Source of the DNA: Oscillospiraceae bacterium
GTDB lineage: Bacteria; Bacillota; Clostridia; Oscillospirales; Acutalibacteraceae
Assembly (NCBI GenBank): GCA_022650455.1
Contig: JALCPO010000007.1
Location: 1-49,476, forward strand
DNA: 49,476 nucleotides
Reading direction: 5' to 3'
Part shown: positions 1-6,293 of the stretch, piece after piece
How positions within the stretch are numbered: the first letter of the stretch is position 1
Layout: the number at the start of each line of letters is the position of its first letter
Made by a program: the position numbers and the translations under genes
The notes under the pieces: model-generated
The model's input: the letters and a program-made list of their open reading frames with translations, nothing else
Told to the model about the DNA's origin: nothing
Databases searched by the model: none

Positions 1-258
1 CCGAACCTGGGCACCTATTTCAAGTACCCTCAGGAGGTGCGGCGGCTGATTTACACCACCAACGCCATTGAGGGCTTTAACCGCCAGCTCCGGAAGGTGA
101 CAAAAGCAAAATCGGTTTTCCCGACGGACGACAGCCTGCTGAAAATGCTGTATCTGGCCATGATGGACATCACGAAAAAATGGACCGGCCGCCGGCAGGA
201 CTGGAGCATGATCTATGCCCAACTGGCCGTATTTTTCGCCGGCCGGATGCCGGATTAA
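1..258 (+). CDS. IS256-family transposase, C-terminal fragment (cut by window edge)
   Basis: The frame is open from the first base, so this is the end of a longer gene that starts before the window, and the GTG at 37 is not the real start. The visible 85 residues contain RRLIYTTNAIEGFNRQLRK, a hallmark of the Mutator/IS256 transposase C-terminus; the E of NAIEG belongs to the DDE catalytic triad. These enzymes carry out copy-out/paste-in transposition through a circular intermediate. The end of the protein looks intact (stop at 256-258), so the full gene may be functional. Confidence 0.85.
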   Translation, partial: PNLGTYFKYPQEVRRLIYTTNAIEGFNRQLRKVTKAKSVFPTDDSLLKMLYLAMMDITKKWTGRRQDWSMIYAQLAVFFAGRMPD

Positions 259-371
259 ACTCCCCATACCTTGACATACGGCCAAACAGCCGCTACTATG
301 TTGGCAAGCCAAGCGGCAAATCTTATGCCGCTTCGCTGCAAATATTTTGCTCCGTTTTACACTCGCATTCG

Positions 372-399
372 GAGTTTACACAAAATTCGGGACGCACCC
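372..399 (+). repeat. Right terminal inverted repeat of the IS256-type element
   Basis: The sequence TTTACACAAAATTCGGGAC (375-393) matches the general look of IS256-family right ends. It lies about 115 bp after the transposase stop. The end point is set by where homology to an IS1182 transposase begins (about 399), so it is accurate only to a few bases. Confidence 0.6.
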
Positions 400-602
400 G
401 CGTCAACCGATCCATTCAGGTGGAAGGCGCTTTCGGTGTTTTGAAACATGACCGGAAATTCAAACGTTTCCTTACCCGCGGCCGGACTAACATCTCCACC
501 GAGCTTTTCCTTCTGTGCCTGGGGTACAATCTGAAGAAGCTGTGGGCAAAATGCAACGCGGGACGTCTGAAAACACATTTATTCTGTGTCAAAAAAGAGT
601 AG
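399..602 (+). pseudogene. IS1182-family transposase, C-terminal remnant
   Basis: Only about 67 residues of an IS1182-type DDE transposase remain. The stretch RVNRSIQVEGAFGVLK, followed by a FLTRG motif and a YNLKKL motif, is typical of the extreme C-terminus of this family. The N-terminal and central parts, including most catalytic residues, are absent, because the IS256-type element occupies the upstream DNA. It has no start codon and cannot make an active enzyme. The matching right end of the element lies near 775. Confidence 0.8.
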
Positions 603-739
603 TTTCCGGAAAAACTGAAATCGGAGAGATTTCATGCGGCGCTCCGCCGCGCTGCTCTGCTCCGTCGTGCCGTTTTCCGCTTCTTCACGCCTGTTTTCGG
701 CCTGAATCACCGCCTTTGATGCCTTTTTTCCATGACAAA

Positions 740-775
740 GGGACTGCCGCAAAACTTTCGTTTTGCAACAGCCCC
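740..775. repeat. Terminal inverted-repeat-like hairpin of the IS1182-type remnant
   Basis: GGGACTGCCGCAAAAC (740-755) and GTTTTGCAACAGCCCC (760-775) pair with two mismatches around a 4-nt loop. The right arm is the GGGGCTGTTGCAAAAC end found at 46501. With the following T-run (777-780) it could also stop transcription arriving from the IS remnants before mnmA. Confidence 0.55.
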
Positions 776-788
776 CTTTTCCCGTTGC

Positions 789-817
789 TTGACAGATTGC
801 GGATTTGCTCTTATGAT
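789..817 (+). promoter_or_regulatory. Sigma-A promoter for mnmA
   Basis: TTGACA (789-794) and TATGAT (812-817) are separated by exactly 17 bp, 77 bp before the mnmA start. The -35 box begins 14 bp after the IS1182-type end, so the insertion stopped just short of this promoter. Confidence 0.75.
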
Positions 818-893
818 GGGAACGGGCATGCGGGAAACCGCACGCGCGGGGCAACAAACGGGAAAACAGAAAAGCCGACTGTGAGGATTTCCA

Positions 894-1976
894 ATGGGCA
901 AAAAAGTGATGGTGGGCATGAGCGGCGGGGTGGACAGCTCCGTTGCGGCCTGCCTTTTGATGGATCAGGGGTACGAGGTTTCCGGCGTGACCCTGCATCT
1001 TTACAACAACGAGGACGTGGGGATTCGGAAACGCACCTGCTGCTCCATCGCCGATGTCGAGGACGCGCGCAGCGTCGCCGCCCACATCGGCATTGAGCAT
1101 TTTGTGTTCAATTTTGGCACGGAGTTCCGGCGCGACGTGATCGCCCGCTTTGCGCGGGGATACGAGCGCGGCGAAACGCCGAACCCGTGCATCGACTGCA
1201 ACCGGTATATCAAATTCGGCAAGATGCTGGAACGTGCCAGGCTGCTCGGCGCCGATTTCATCGCCACCGGCCATTACGCGCGCGCGGAACGGGACGCGGC
1301 CAGCGGCCGCTGGCTGCTGAAAAAAGCGAAGGACGCCTCCAAAGACCAGACGTACGTGCTGTACGCCATGACGCAGGACGAGCTGGCCCACACGCTCTTC
1401 CCCCTCGGCGGGCTTTGTAAGACCGAAGTCCGCCGAATCGCGGCGGAGCGCGGGCTGGTCAACGCCCGCAAACCGGACAGCGAGGACATCTGCTTTGTGC
1501 CGAACGGGAATTACGCGGAATTTCTGGAACATGTAATGGGCATCCGCCGGCAGCCGGGCAATTTTGTGGACCGGAACGGCAGCGTGCTCGGAACGCATCA
1601 GGGGCTGATCCGCTACACGATCGGCCAGCGCAAAGGGCTCGGCCTCAGCTTCGAATCCCCCAAATACGTCCTGAAAAAGGACCGGGCGTCCAACACCGTC
1701 GTGCTGGGGGACGAAAAAGACCTTTTTTGCAGCCGTTTTGTTGTAGGCGATGTGAACTGGATCGCGTGGGAACGTCTGACAGGGCCGAAAGAAGCGGGGG
1801 TCAAAGTCCGTTACAGCCAGTCGGAGGCTCCGGCGACGCTGTATCCCTTTGAGGAGAACCGGGCGGAAGTCCGCTTCCGGGAACCGCAGCGCGCGGTTAC
1901 GCCCGGTCAGGCGGCGGTTTTCTACGACGGCGACACAGTGCTCGGCGGGGGAACGATCCTTGCCGGCGAAGATTAA
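894..1976 (+). CDS. mnmA: tRNA-specific 2-thiouridylase MnmA
   Basis: MnmA adenylates and then thiolates C2 of wobble uridine 34 in the tRNAs for Lys, Glu and Gln. The 360 residues match the family length. The ATP pyrophosphatase P-loop SGGVDSS is at residues 10-16. The two cysteines of the thiol-transfer reaction are visible: Cys102 in NPCIDCN and Cys200 in SEDICF. It lies 18 bp before a cysteine desulfurase and probably shares its transcript, which fits the known need for persulfide sulfur. The start follows a GAGG box about 7 nt upstream, and a strong promoter lies at 789-817. Nothing appears damaged despite the IS remnants upstream. Confidence 0.95.
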   Translation: MGKKVMVGMSGGVDSSVAACLLMDQGYEVSGVTLHLYNNEDVGIRKRTCCSIADVEDARSVAAHIGIEHFVFNFGTEFRRDVIARFARGYERGETPNPCIDCNRYIKFGKMLERARLLGADFIATGHYARAERDAASGRWLLKKAKDASKDQTYVLYAMTQDELAHTLFPLGGLCKTEVRRIAAERGLVNARKPDSEDICFVPNGNYAEFLEHVMGIRRQPGNFVDRNGSVLGTHQGLIRYTIGQRKGLGLSFESPKYVLKKDRASNTVVLGDEKDLFCSRFVVGDVNWIAWERLTGPKEAGVKVRYSQSEAPATLYPFEENRAEVRFREPQRAVTPGQAAVFYDGDTVLGGGTILAGED

Positions 1977-1994
1977 AGGGAAGGGATAGCCTGT

Positions 1995-3140
1995 ATGTCT
2001 GAATGGATCTACGCCGACCACGCGGCAACCACCCGGGTTTCCGACCGCGCGCTGGAAGCCATGATGCCTTTCCTGCGGGAAGAATATGCAAACCCGTCGG
2101 CCGTCTACGCGCCGGGCCGCAGGGTGCGGCGTGCGCTGGACCGCGCCCGCGAAACGGTTGCGGCCGCCTTCGGGGCGCAGCCAGGCGAAATCTATTTCAC
2201 CGGCGGAGGCACGGAATCCGACAACTGGGTCATCCGTGCGGCGGCGGAGCTGCAGGGCGGGGAAAAAAAGCGCCTGATTACCTCCGCCGTGGAGCACCAT
2301 GCCATTCTGCGGACGTTTGAAACCATGCGGCGCAGGGGATACGAAGCAAAGGTTCTTGGCGTGGACCGGAATGGGAGAATTTCCCTCGAAGCTCTCCGCG
2401 CGGCGGCCGGAAAGGACGCCGCCCTCGTCAGCGTGATGACGGCAAACAACGAGGTCGGGACCGTTATGCCCGTCGCGGAAATCGGGGCTGCCGCGCACGA
2501 TTCCGGCGCCGTTTTCCACACCGACGCGGTGCAGGCGGCGGGGCATATCCCGATCGACGTCGACCGGATGGGAATCGACATGATGTCCTTTTCCGGCCAT
2601 AAATTCGGAGGCCCCAAAGGGGTCGGAGGACTGTTCGTCCGAAAGGGTCTGCCGATCCCGCCGGGCCTGTTCGGCGGGGGGCAGGAACGCGGCCTTCGCT
2701 CCGGGACGGAGAATGTCGCGGGAATCGTTGGGATGGCGGCCGCGCTGGAAGAATCCTGCCGGAATATGCGGGAGAACGCGGAAAAAGCGTCCCGGCTGCG
2801 GGACCGCCTGATTCGAGGCGTACTGCGGATCCCGGGCACCCGCCTGACGGGCGACCCGGAGAACCGGCTGCCGGGGCACGCCTCGTTTCTCTTTGACGGC
2901 GTGGAAGGAGAAGCCCTGGTGCTGCTTCTCGACCAGAACGGCATCTGCGCCTCGTCCGGCTCGGCCTGCTCCGCCGGAGCCCTGGAGCCGTCGCACGTTC
3001 TTCTGGCGATGGGGTTTTCCGCCGAAGAAGCGCGCGGTTCCCTTCGCCTGACGCTCGGGCCGGACAATACGGATGCGGAAATCGACGCGCTTCTGGAAAA
3101 GCTGCCGAACATCATCGTCCGACTGCGGAGCGGCGCGTGA
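1995..3140 (+). CDS. Cysteine desulfurase, NifS/IscS family
   Basis: This PLP enzyme converts L-cysteine to alanine and an enzyme-bound persulfide. The 381 residues show the class V aminotransferase fold: YADHAATT at the N-terminus, the PLP-binding histidine region VEHHAIL near 99-105, the Schiff-base lysine K203 in SGHKFGGPKG, and the catalytic Cys325 in SSGSACSAG. The short loop around the cysteine is of the IscS/NifS kind rather than SufS. It follows mnmA by 18 bp, so it most likely supplies sulfur for tRNA thiolation; it may also serve Fe-S assembly. No scaffold gene (iscU) is adjacent. Confidence 0.92.
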   Translation: MSEWIYADHAATTRVSDRALEAMMPFLREEYANPSAVYAPGRRVRRALDRARETVAAAFGAQPGEIYFTGGGTESDNWVIRAAAELQGGEKKRLITSAVEHHAILRTFETMRRRGYEAKVLGVDRNGRISLEALRAAAGKDAALVSVMTANNEVGTVMPVAEIGAAAHDSGAVFHTDAVQAAGHIPIDVDRMGIDMMSFSGHKFGGPKGVGGLFVRKGLPIPPGLFGGGQERGLRSGTENVAGIVGMAAALEESCRNMRENAEKASRLRDRLIRGVLRIPGTRLTGDPENRLPGHASFLFDGVEGEALVLLLDQNGICASSGSACSAGALEPSHVLLAMGFSAEEARGSLRLTLGPDNTDAEIDALLEKLPNIIVRLRSGA

Positions 3141-3181
3141 CCGCCGGATTTTTGATCCGTACGGCAGAGAAATCCTATATC

Positions 3182-3210
3182 TTGTTCCAAAGCGGCCGAT
3201 ATAGTATAAG
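3182..3210 (+). promoter_or_regulatory. Likely promoter for the small RHH-like gene
   Basis: TTGTTC (3182-3187) and TATAAG (3205-3210) are 17 bp apart, ending 12 bp before the start at 3223. The start is so close that the mRNA leader would be very short, so the assignment is moderate. Confidence 0.4.
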
Positions 3211-3222
3211 GGTGATGCCGCT

Positions 3223-3426
3223 ATGGCGGGGAAGGCAAAATATAAGAATCTTTGGATGAGGGAAAACCGGGACAGGTTTACGCTGATCATGCCGAAAGGG
3301 CAGAAAGAGAAAGCCATGGAATTCGCAAGATCCAAGGGAATGAACCTGAGCGAATATATCAACGACCTCATCCGGAAAGACATGTCGGCGGACGATTCGT
3401 CGGCTTCGGCATCCCGCAGAACGTAG
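3223..3426 (+). CDS. Small ribbon-helix-helix-like protein, 67 aa
   Basis: The middle of this basic protein reads RFTLIMPKGQKEKAMEFAR followed by NLSEYINDLIRKDM. One short beta-strand and two helices in this order fit Arc/CopG-type ribbon-helix-helix DNA-binding proteins, such as antitoxins and small plasmid-type repressors. No toxin gene is adjacent; the next gene encodes a cysteine-rich protein of different type. The start is preceded by AAGGGTGAT. The last dozen residues are Ser/Ala/Asp rich and probably disordered. The specific role is unknown. Confidence 0.6.
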   Translation: MAGKAKYKNLWMRENRDRFTLIMPKGQKEKAMEFARSKGMNLSEYINDLIRKDMSADDSSASASRRT

Positions 3427-3515
3427 GCATACCCCTCTGGAAAATGTTCCCGGGGCTCCGTTTTCTGCGAGGGTTTCAGCCTGACCGAGCTGGGAAAAGG
3501 CGGCTTTCCAACCGG

Positions 3516-3544
3516 TTTTCACCCGTTGCCTTTTCTGGTATAAT
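3516..3544 (+). promoter_or_regulatory. Promoter for the cysteine-rich small gene
   Basis: TTTTCA (3516-3521) and a perfect TATAAT (3539-3544) are 17 bp apart, 45 bp before the start at 3590. The gene has its own terminator at 3811-3857, so it is a single-gene unit. Confidence 0.6.
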
Positions 3545-3589
3545 GAAAGCAGGCAGGATACAGGACCTTGTGAAGGGGGGGGTACTTTC

Positions 3590-3802
3590 ATGGATGAATA
3601 TCTGATCAAAAACACGACGCGGGAGCAGCGGGAGAAGATTATCCGGGATTCTCTGCGGTGCGGCGGAGTCGAGTGCGAAAACTGTTCCGCCTGCGACGCC
3701 TACGGGGCCATCGACCCGATGAAGATGTACCAGCCGTATATTGACGGAAAAAAGGAAATTGCGGAAATCAACCGGGAATACGCGGCCAATTATCTGAAAT
3801 AA
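3590..3802 (+). CDS. Small cysteine-rich protein of unknown function, 70 aa
   Basis: I do not recognise the function. The 70-residue protein has CGGVECENCSACD at residues 24-36, four cysteines in a CX4CX2CX2C pattern. That could bind zinc or an Fe-S cluster or form redox disulfides. The rest is charged and helical, with no signal peptide or membrane segment. A strong ribosome site (AAGGGGGGGG) precedes the ATG, a good promoter lies at 3516-3544 and a terminator follows, so it looks well expressed and monocistronic. Confidence 0.7.
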   Translation: MDEYLIKNTTREQREKIIRDSLRCGGVECENCSACDAYGAIDPMKMYQPYIDGKKEIAEINREYAANYLK

Positions 3803-3810
3803 TCCGTAAA

Positions 3811-3857
3811 AAGCCGGGACGGCCGGCATTCTCTGCGCGGCTGTCCCGGTTTTTTCG
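3811..3857. terminator. Bidirectional intrinsic terminator
   Basis: GCCGGGACGGCCG and CGGCTGTCCCGG form a GC-rich stem with T-runs on both sides (TTTTTT on plus, TTTTT on minus). It separates the convergent small gene at 3590 and the DUF4363 gene. Confidence 0.8.
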
Positions 3858-3885
3858 GCCCATTTTGCAAGAGTCCCCGCCTTCT

Positions 3886-4266
3886 CTAAAAGATGTTTTC
3901 AAGATTGGGGACTTCCGATTCATCGAGATAGGAAAGCTGCGCCAGGCCTTTGTCGCATTCCGAAAGAAAAGCGTCCTTCGCTCCGTTGCGGCAAAGCTCC
4001 GGCAACGCGGAAAGCGTCTGGTCCACTTCTTCCAGCCGGTTGTGAACCATGTAGACGCACAGCACGCGGTGTTTTCCCCGCCAATCTCCCCTGGCTTTCT
4101 CGCTCAGGCGGAATGCGGTCTTCGTATCGCCGCGCTCTTGGGCGGCTTTCGCCTGGCTGACCGTCCGGACCATGTCCGCCGTCACATTCCGCGTATGGCA
4201 AATCCCGATGATGCAGGCCGTGACGAGCAGAACCAGAAGAATCAGTGCGGCCCACAGGCGTTTCAT
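3886..4266 (-). CDS. DUF4363 family membrane-anchored protein
   Basis: The 126-residue protein has an N-terminal hydrophobic segment (about residues 4-24, LWAALILLVLLVTACIIGIC), then a charged helical extracytoplasmic domain. The composition and the gene partner match DUF4363, a clostridial family of unknown function found next to DUF421 genes. Its ATG overlaps the stop of the DUF421 gene by 4 nt (ATGA), so the two are translationally coupled and probably act together at the membrane. An upstream in-frame start would lie inside the DUF421 gene and is not needed. Confidence 0.75.
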   Translation of the reverse strand: MKRLWAALILLVLLVTACIIGICHTRNVTADMVRTVSQAKAAQERGDTKTAFRLSEKARGDWRGKHRVLCVYMVHNRLEEVDQTLSALPELCRNGAKDAFLSECDKGLAQLSYLDESEVPNLENIF

Positions 4267-4940
4267 TTGCCCACGTCCTTCCTTACGATAAAGAAATCCC
4301 CGTTCGCGTTCGCGGTCATCAGAAAGACTTCCTGCGGAGTCAGACTCTGCGACTCCAGGACGCCCTCCAGCCACTGCCTGCTCTGCCTGCACAGGGTAAG
4401 GGAAAGATCGGAAACCTCGCCGTCGCTGATGACGACGGTTTCCAGCCCTTTGTCCGGCTGCGCCACGCCGAGGGCGCCCGCGGTGGGCTGTTCCTGGTCG
4501 GGCTTTTTGATTACGCTCATCTTTCCGTTCGTTTCCACAATCGCGTAGGCGATGTCCCGGATGCTGAAAACGTCTTTCTGGCGGAGCTGTTCAAAGAGGT
4601 CTTCCGTCGTCATGCGCAGGCGGCGCATTTCACTCTGCTGGATTTTCCCGTCGTAGACGACGATGATCGGCCTGCCGCAGATGACTCTGCGAAATCCGGA
4701 GTTTTTGACCATCAGGCTCGAAATTGTGATCTCACCCATGATAAGGGCGGCAATCGGGATCAGCCCGCTGATGAGCGGCTGACCGGTATCCTGCATCGGA
4801 ACGGACGCAAGGTTTGAAATCAGGAGCGTTACAACCAGTTCGCTGGTCTGCATCTCGCTGATCTGACGCTTTCCCATCAGCCTTACCGCTGCTACAACCA
4901 CTATGTAGAGCAGCAAAGTGCGAATAAACGAAATTGCCAT
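4263..4940 (-). CDS. DUF421 (YetF-type) membrane protein
   Basis: The protein has about 225 residues. The N-terminus has two to three membrane helices and the motif RLMGKRQISEMQTSELVV, the signature of DUF421 proteins such as Bacillus YetF, YkjA and YdfR. The C-terminal half is the soluble YetF-type domain (GRPIIVVYDGKI, then LRMTTEDLFEQLRQKDVFSI). The family is widespread in spore-formers and its biochemical role is not established. I chose the ATG at 4940; a TTG lies one codon upstream. A 16-bp hairpin ends 4 nt before this start codon. The gene overlaps the DUF4363 gene by 4 nt. Confidence 0.85.
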   Translation of the reverse strand: MAISFIRTLLLYIVVVAAVRLMGKRQISEMQTSELVVTLLISNLASVPMQDTGQPLISGLIPIAALIMGEITISSLMVKNSGFRRVICGRPIIVVYDGKIQQSEMRRLRMTTEDLFEQLRQKDVFSIRDIAYAIVETNGKMSVIKKPDQEQPTAGALGVAQPDKGLETVVISDGEVSDLSLTLCRQSRQWLEGVLESQSLTPQEVFLMTANANGDFFIVRKDVGK

Positions 4941-4944
4941 CAAA

Positions 4945-4982
4945 AATCACCCGGATTTATTATGAGATAAATCCGGGTGATT
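4945..4982 (-). terminator. Perfect 16-bp hairpin ahead of the DUF421 start
   Basis: The arms 4945-4960 and 4967-4982 are perfectly complementary with a 6-nt loop, and on the minus strand a TTTTT run follows. It therefore works as the terminator of the polysaccharide operon that ends at 5004. The right arm ends 4 nt before the DUF421 ATG, so it must also cover the ribosome binding region of that gene on any read-through transcript. Confidence 0.8.
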
Positions 4983-5003
4983 ATGTATCCCCGTCCGCGG
5001 GGG

Positions 5004-6266
5004 TCAGGAATCCGTGACGACAAACCCGGCCACTTTCCCCCCCGCGGCGGACAAGCCGCGCAGGGCTTCCTTCATCGCTCCGTACCCCGTAAAGCCGTAC
5101 TTTGCGGTCACGATGACGGCCGGCGTGAAAGGAGCAAGGCTGTCCGCGTCCGGGTAGCTCGTTTCAGCCGGCGCGTAAACAATCACATAGTCGTAAAGGG
5201 CCGCCGCGGCGCCGGCAAAGCCGTCGAAGCCTTTCGCAAAGAGGTCCGCCGGACTTCCGCTTTCCAGCCGGGCGCCCGCGAGCAGGCTGAGGTTTTCCAT
5301 TCCCGGCACTTCCGCCGCAGCTTCCTTCAGCGGGCAGGAGCCTTCCAAGACATTCTGGAGCGTCTTGTCTGCTCTCACGTTCAAAAATGCCGCCAGCTTC
5401 GGATCGCGCAGGTCGGCGTCCACCAAAAGGACTTTCCTGCCCGCCTGTGCGAAAGAGGCGGCCAGTCCGGCCGCGGCCTCTTCCCCGCTGTCCTGCTCGG
5501 TGACGCTCGTCACCAGAAAGCTCTTCGCCGAACCGAACTGGTGCAGCGCGGCCGCGCGCATCTTCCGGTAGGCGTCCTTTTTGCTTTCGCCCCGGCTTTC
5601 ATGTGGGATTTCGGCAAGTAGCCTGATATGCAGCGTCTCCTCGGCAACACGGCCGTTGCGGACGGAATGGTCGCTCAGGACGCAGAGAATCCCGTAAGCG
5701 ACATAGACGATAAAGCCGAGGATCAGACCGAGGATGCCCGCCTTTGCCATGGCGGATTTTCTCGACTGGCCCTTCTGGACCATCGCCTTGTCCGTAATCG
5801 ACGCGGTCAGCTTCGGCGAAGGAAACTCACGCGTAATCTGCTCCGACAAAATCTGCGCGGCTGTGTCCGAAATCTGCGCGGCCTTATCCGCGTTCGGCGT
5901 CTGGACGGTAAGCTTGACGACCGGCGCATTGTTCACCTGCTCACCGGTGATCTTGCTGATCTCGGCTTTGTCAATTCCGAGTTTTCCGGCGGTCCTTTCG
6001 AGCAGATTGTTGGAAGCGGCTTCCACCACGGCGGTCTGAACCCGCGTGTTCAGGATTCCGCCGTACTGGAGGTGATAGTCGGCCGTGGCGTTGTCGGGCA
6101 CCTCACACGAAAAGGTCACGCTCGTGTTGGCGGTATAGGAAGGGCGCAGAAACCGGAGCGGCAGAAGCCCGCACACAATGCCGAACGCAAGCACGACGAG
6201 CAGAAATCTCCATCGGTTTCTTTTGAAAAAATGCATGATCTCGGAAAAGCTTACAAACAGTTCCAT
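5004..6266 (-). CDS. Wzz-type chain-length protein fused to a degenerate BY-kinase domain
   Basis: The 420-residue protein has a Wzz (polysaccharide co-polymerase) part with membrane helices near residues 20-40 and 175-195. It is followed by a cytoplasmic bacterial tyrosine kinase (CapB/CpsD) domain from about 205. The kinase fold is visible: the Walker A' motif VLLVDADLRDP is at 279-289. However, the Walker A position (about 256-264) reads TEQDSGEEA with no GK[ST], the Walker B position near 361-364 has VIVY where an Asp is expected, and there is no C-terminal tyrosine cluster. It is probably an inactive kinase that still controls chain length or export. It is last in the operon wzy-GT-GT-wzz. 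GGAGG lies 7 nt before the ATG. Confidence 0.85.
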   Translation of the reverse strand: MELFVSFSEIMHFFKRNRWRFLLVVLAFGIVCGLLPLRFLRPSYTANTSVTFSCEVPDNATADYHLQYGGILNTRVQTAVVEAASNNLLERTAGKLGIDKAEISKITGEQVNNAPVVKLTVQTPNADKAAQISDTAAQILSEQITREFPSPKLTASITDKAMVQKGQSRKSAMAKAGILGLILGFIVYVAYGILCVLSDHSVRNGRVAEETLHIRLLAEIPHESRGESKKDAYRKMRAAALHQFGSAKSFLVTSVTEQDSGEEAAAGLAASFAQAGRKVLLVDADLRDPKLAAFLNVRADKTLQNVLEGSCPLKEAAAEVPGMENLSLLAGARLESGSPADLFAKGFDGFAGAAAALYDYVIVYAPAETSYPDADSLAPFTPAVIVTAKYGFTGYGAMKEALRGLSAAGGKVAGFVVTDS

Positions 6267-6293
6267 CGGAGAACCTCCTACTGATTTTCTTGA

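Larger units (their letters stand above)
1..399 (+). mobile_element. IS256-family element, right part only
   Basis: This is the 3' part of an IS256-family (Mutator-type) insertion sequence. It holds the C-terminal transposase coding part and a right terminal inverted repeat around 372-399, whose reverse complement contains the AATTTTGTGTAAA core usual in this family. The left part lies outside the window. The right end abuts the middle of an IS1182-type transposase reading frame, so this element probably inserted into that gene. The target duplication cannot be checked because the left end is missing. Confidence 0.75.
399..775 (+). mobile_element. IS1182-type element, right-end remnant
   Basis: The remnant comprises the transposase tail (399-602), a non-coding stretch (603-739), and a terminal hairpin ending in TTTTGCAACAGCCCC at 761-775. 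The same terminal sequence bounds the small element at 46501-46631, which supports reading it as an IS end. I see no gene in 603-788; open frames on the minus strand there run through mnmA and are shadows. Confidence 0.6.

Noticed and set aside
271-299. TTGACA and TACTAT spaced 17 bp apart inside the IS256 right end
   Set aside because: It resembles a promoter, but nothing with an intact start follows; it may be a chance match or part of the element.
579-3383. A very long open frame on the minus strand opposite mnmA and the cysteine desulfurase
   Set aside because: It is a shadow of two well-supported genes in GC-rich DNA; its translation is rich in Arg, Gly and Pro and resembles no protein.
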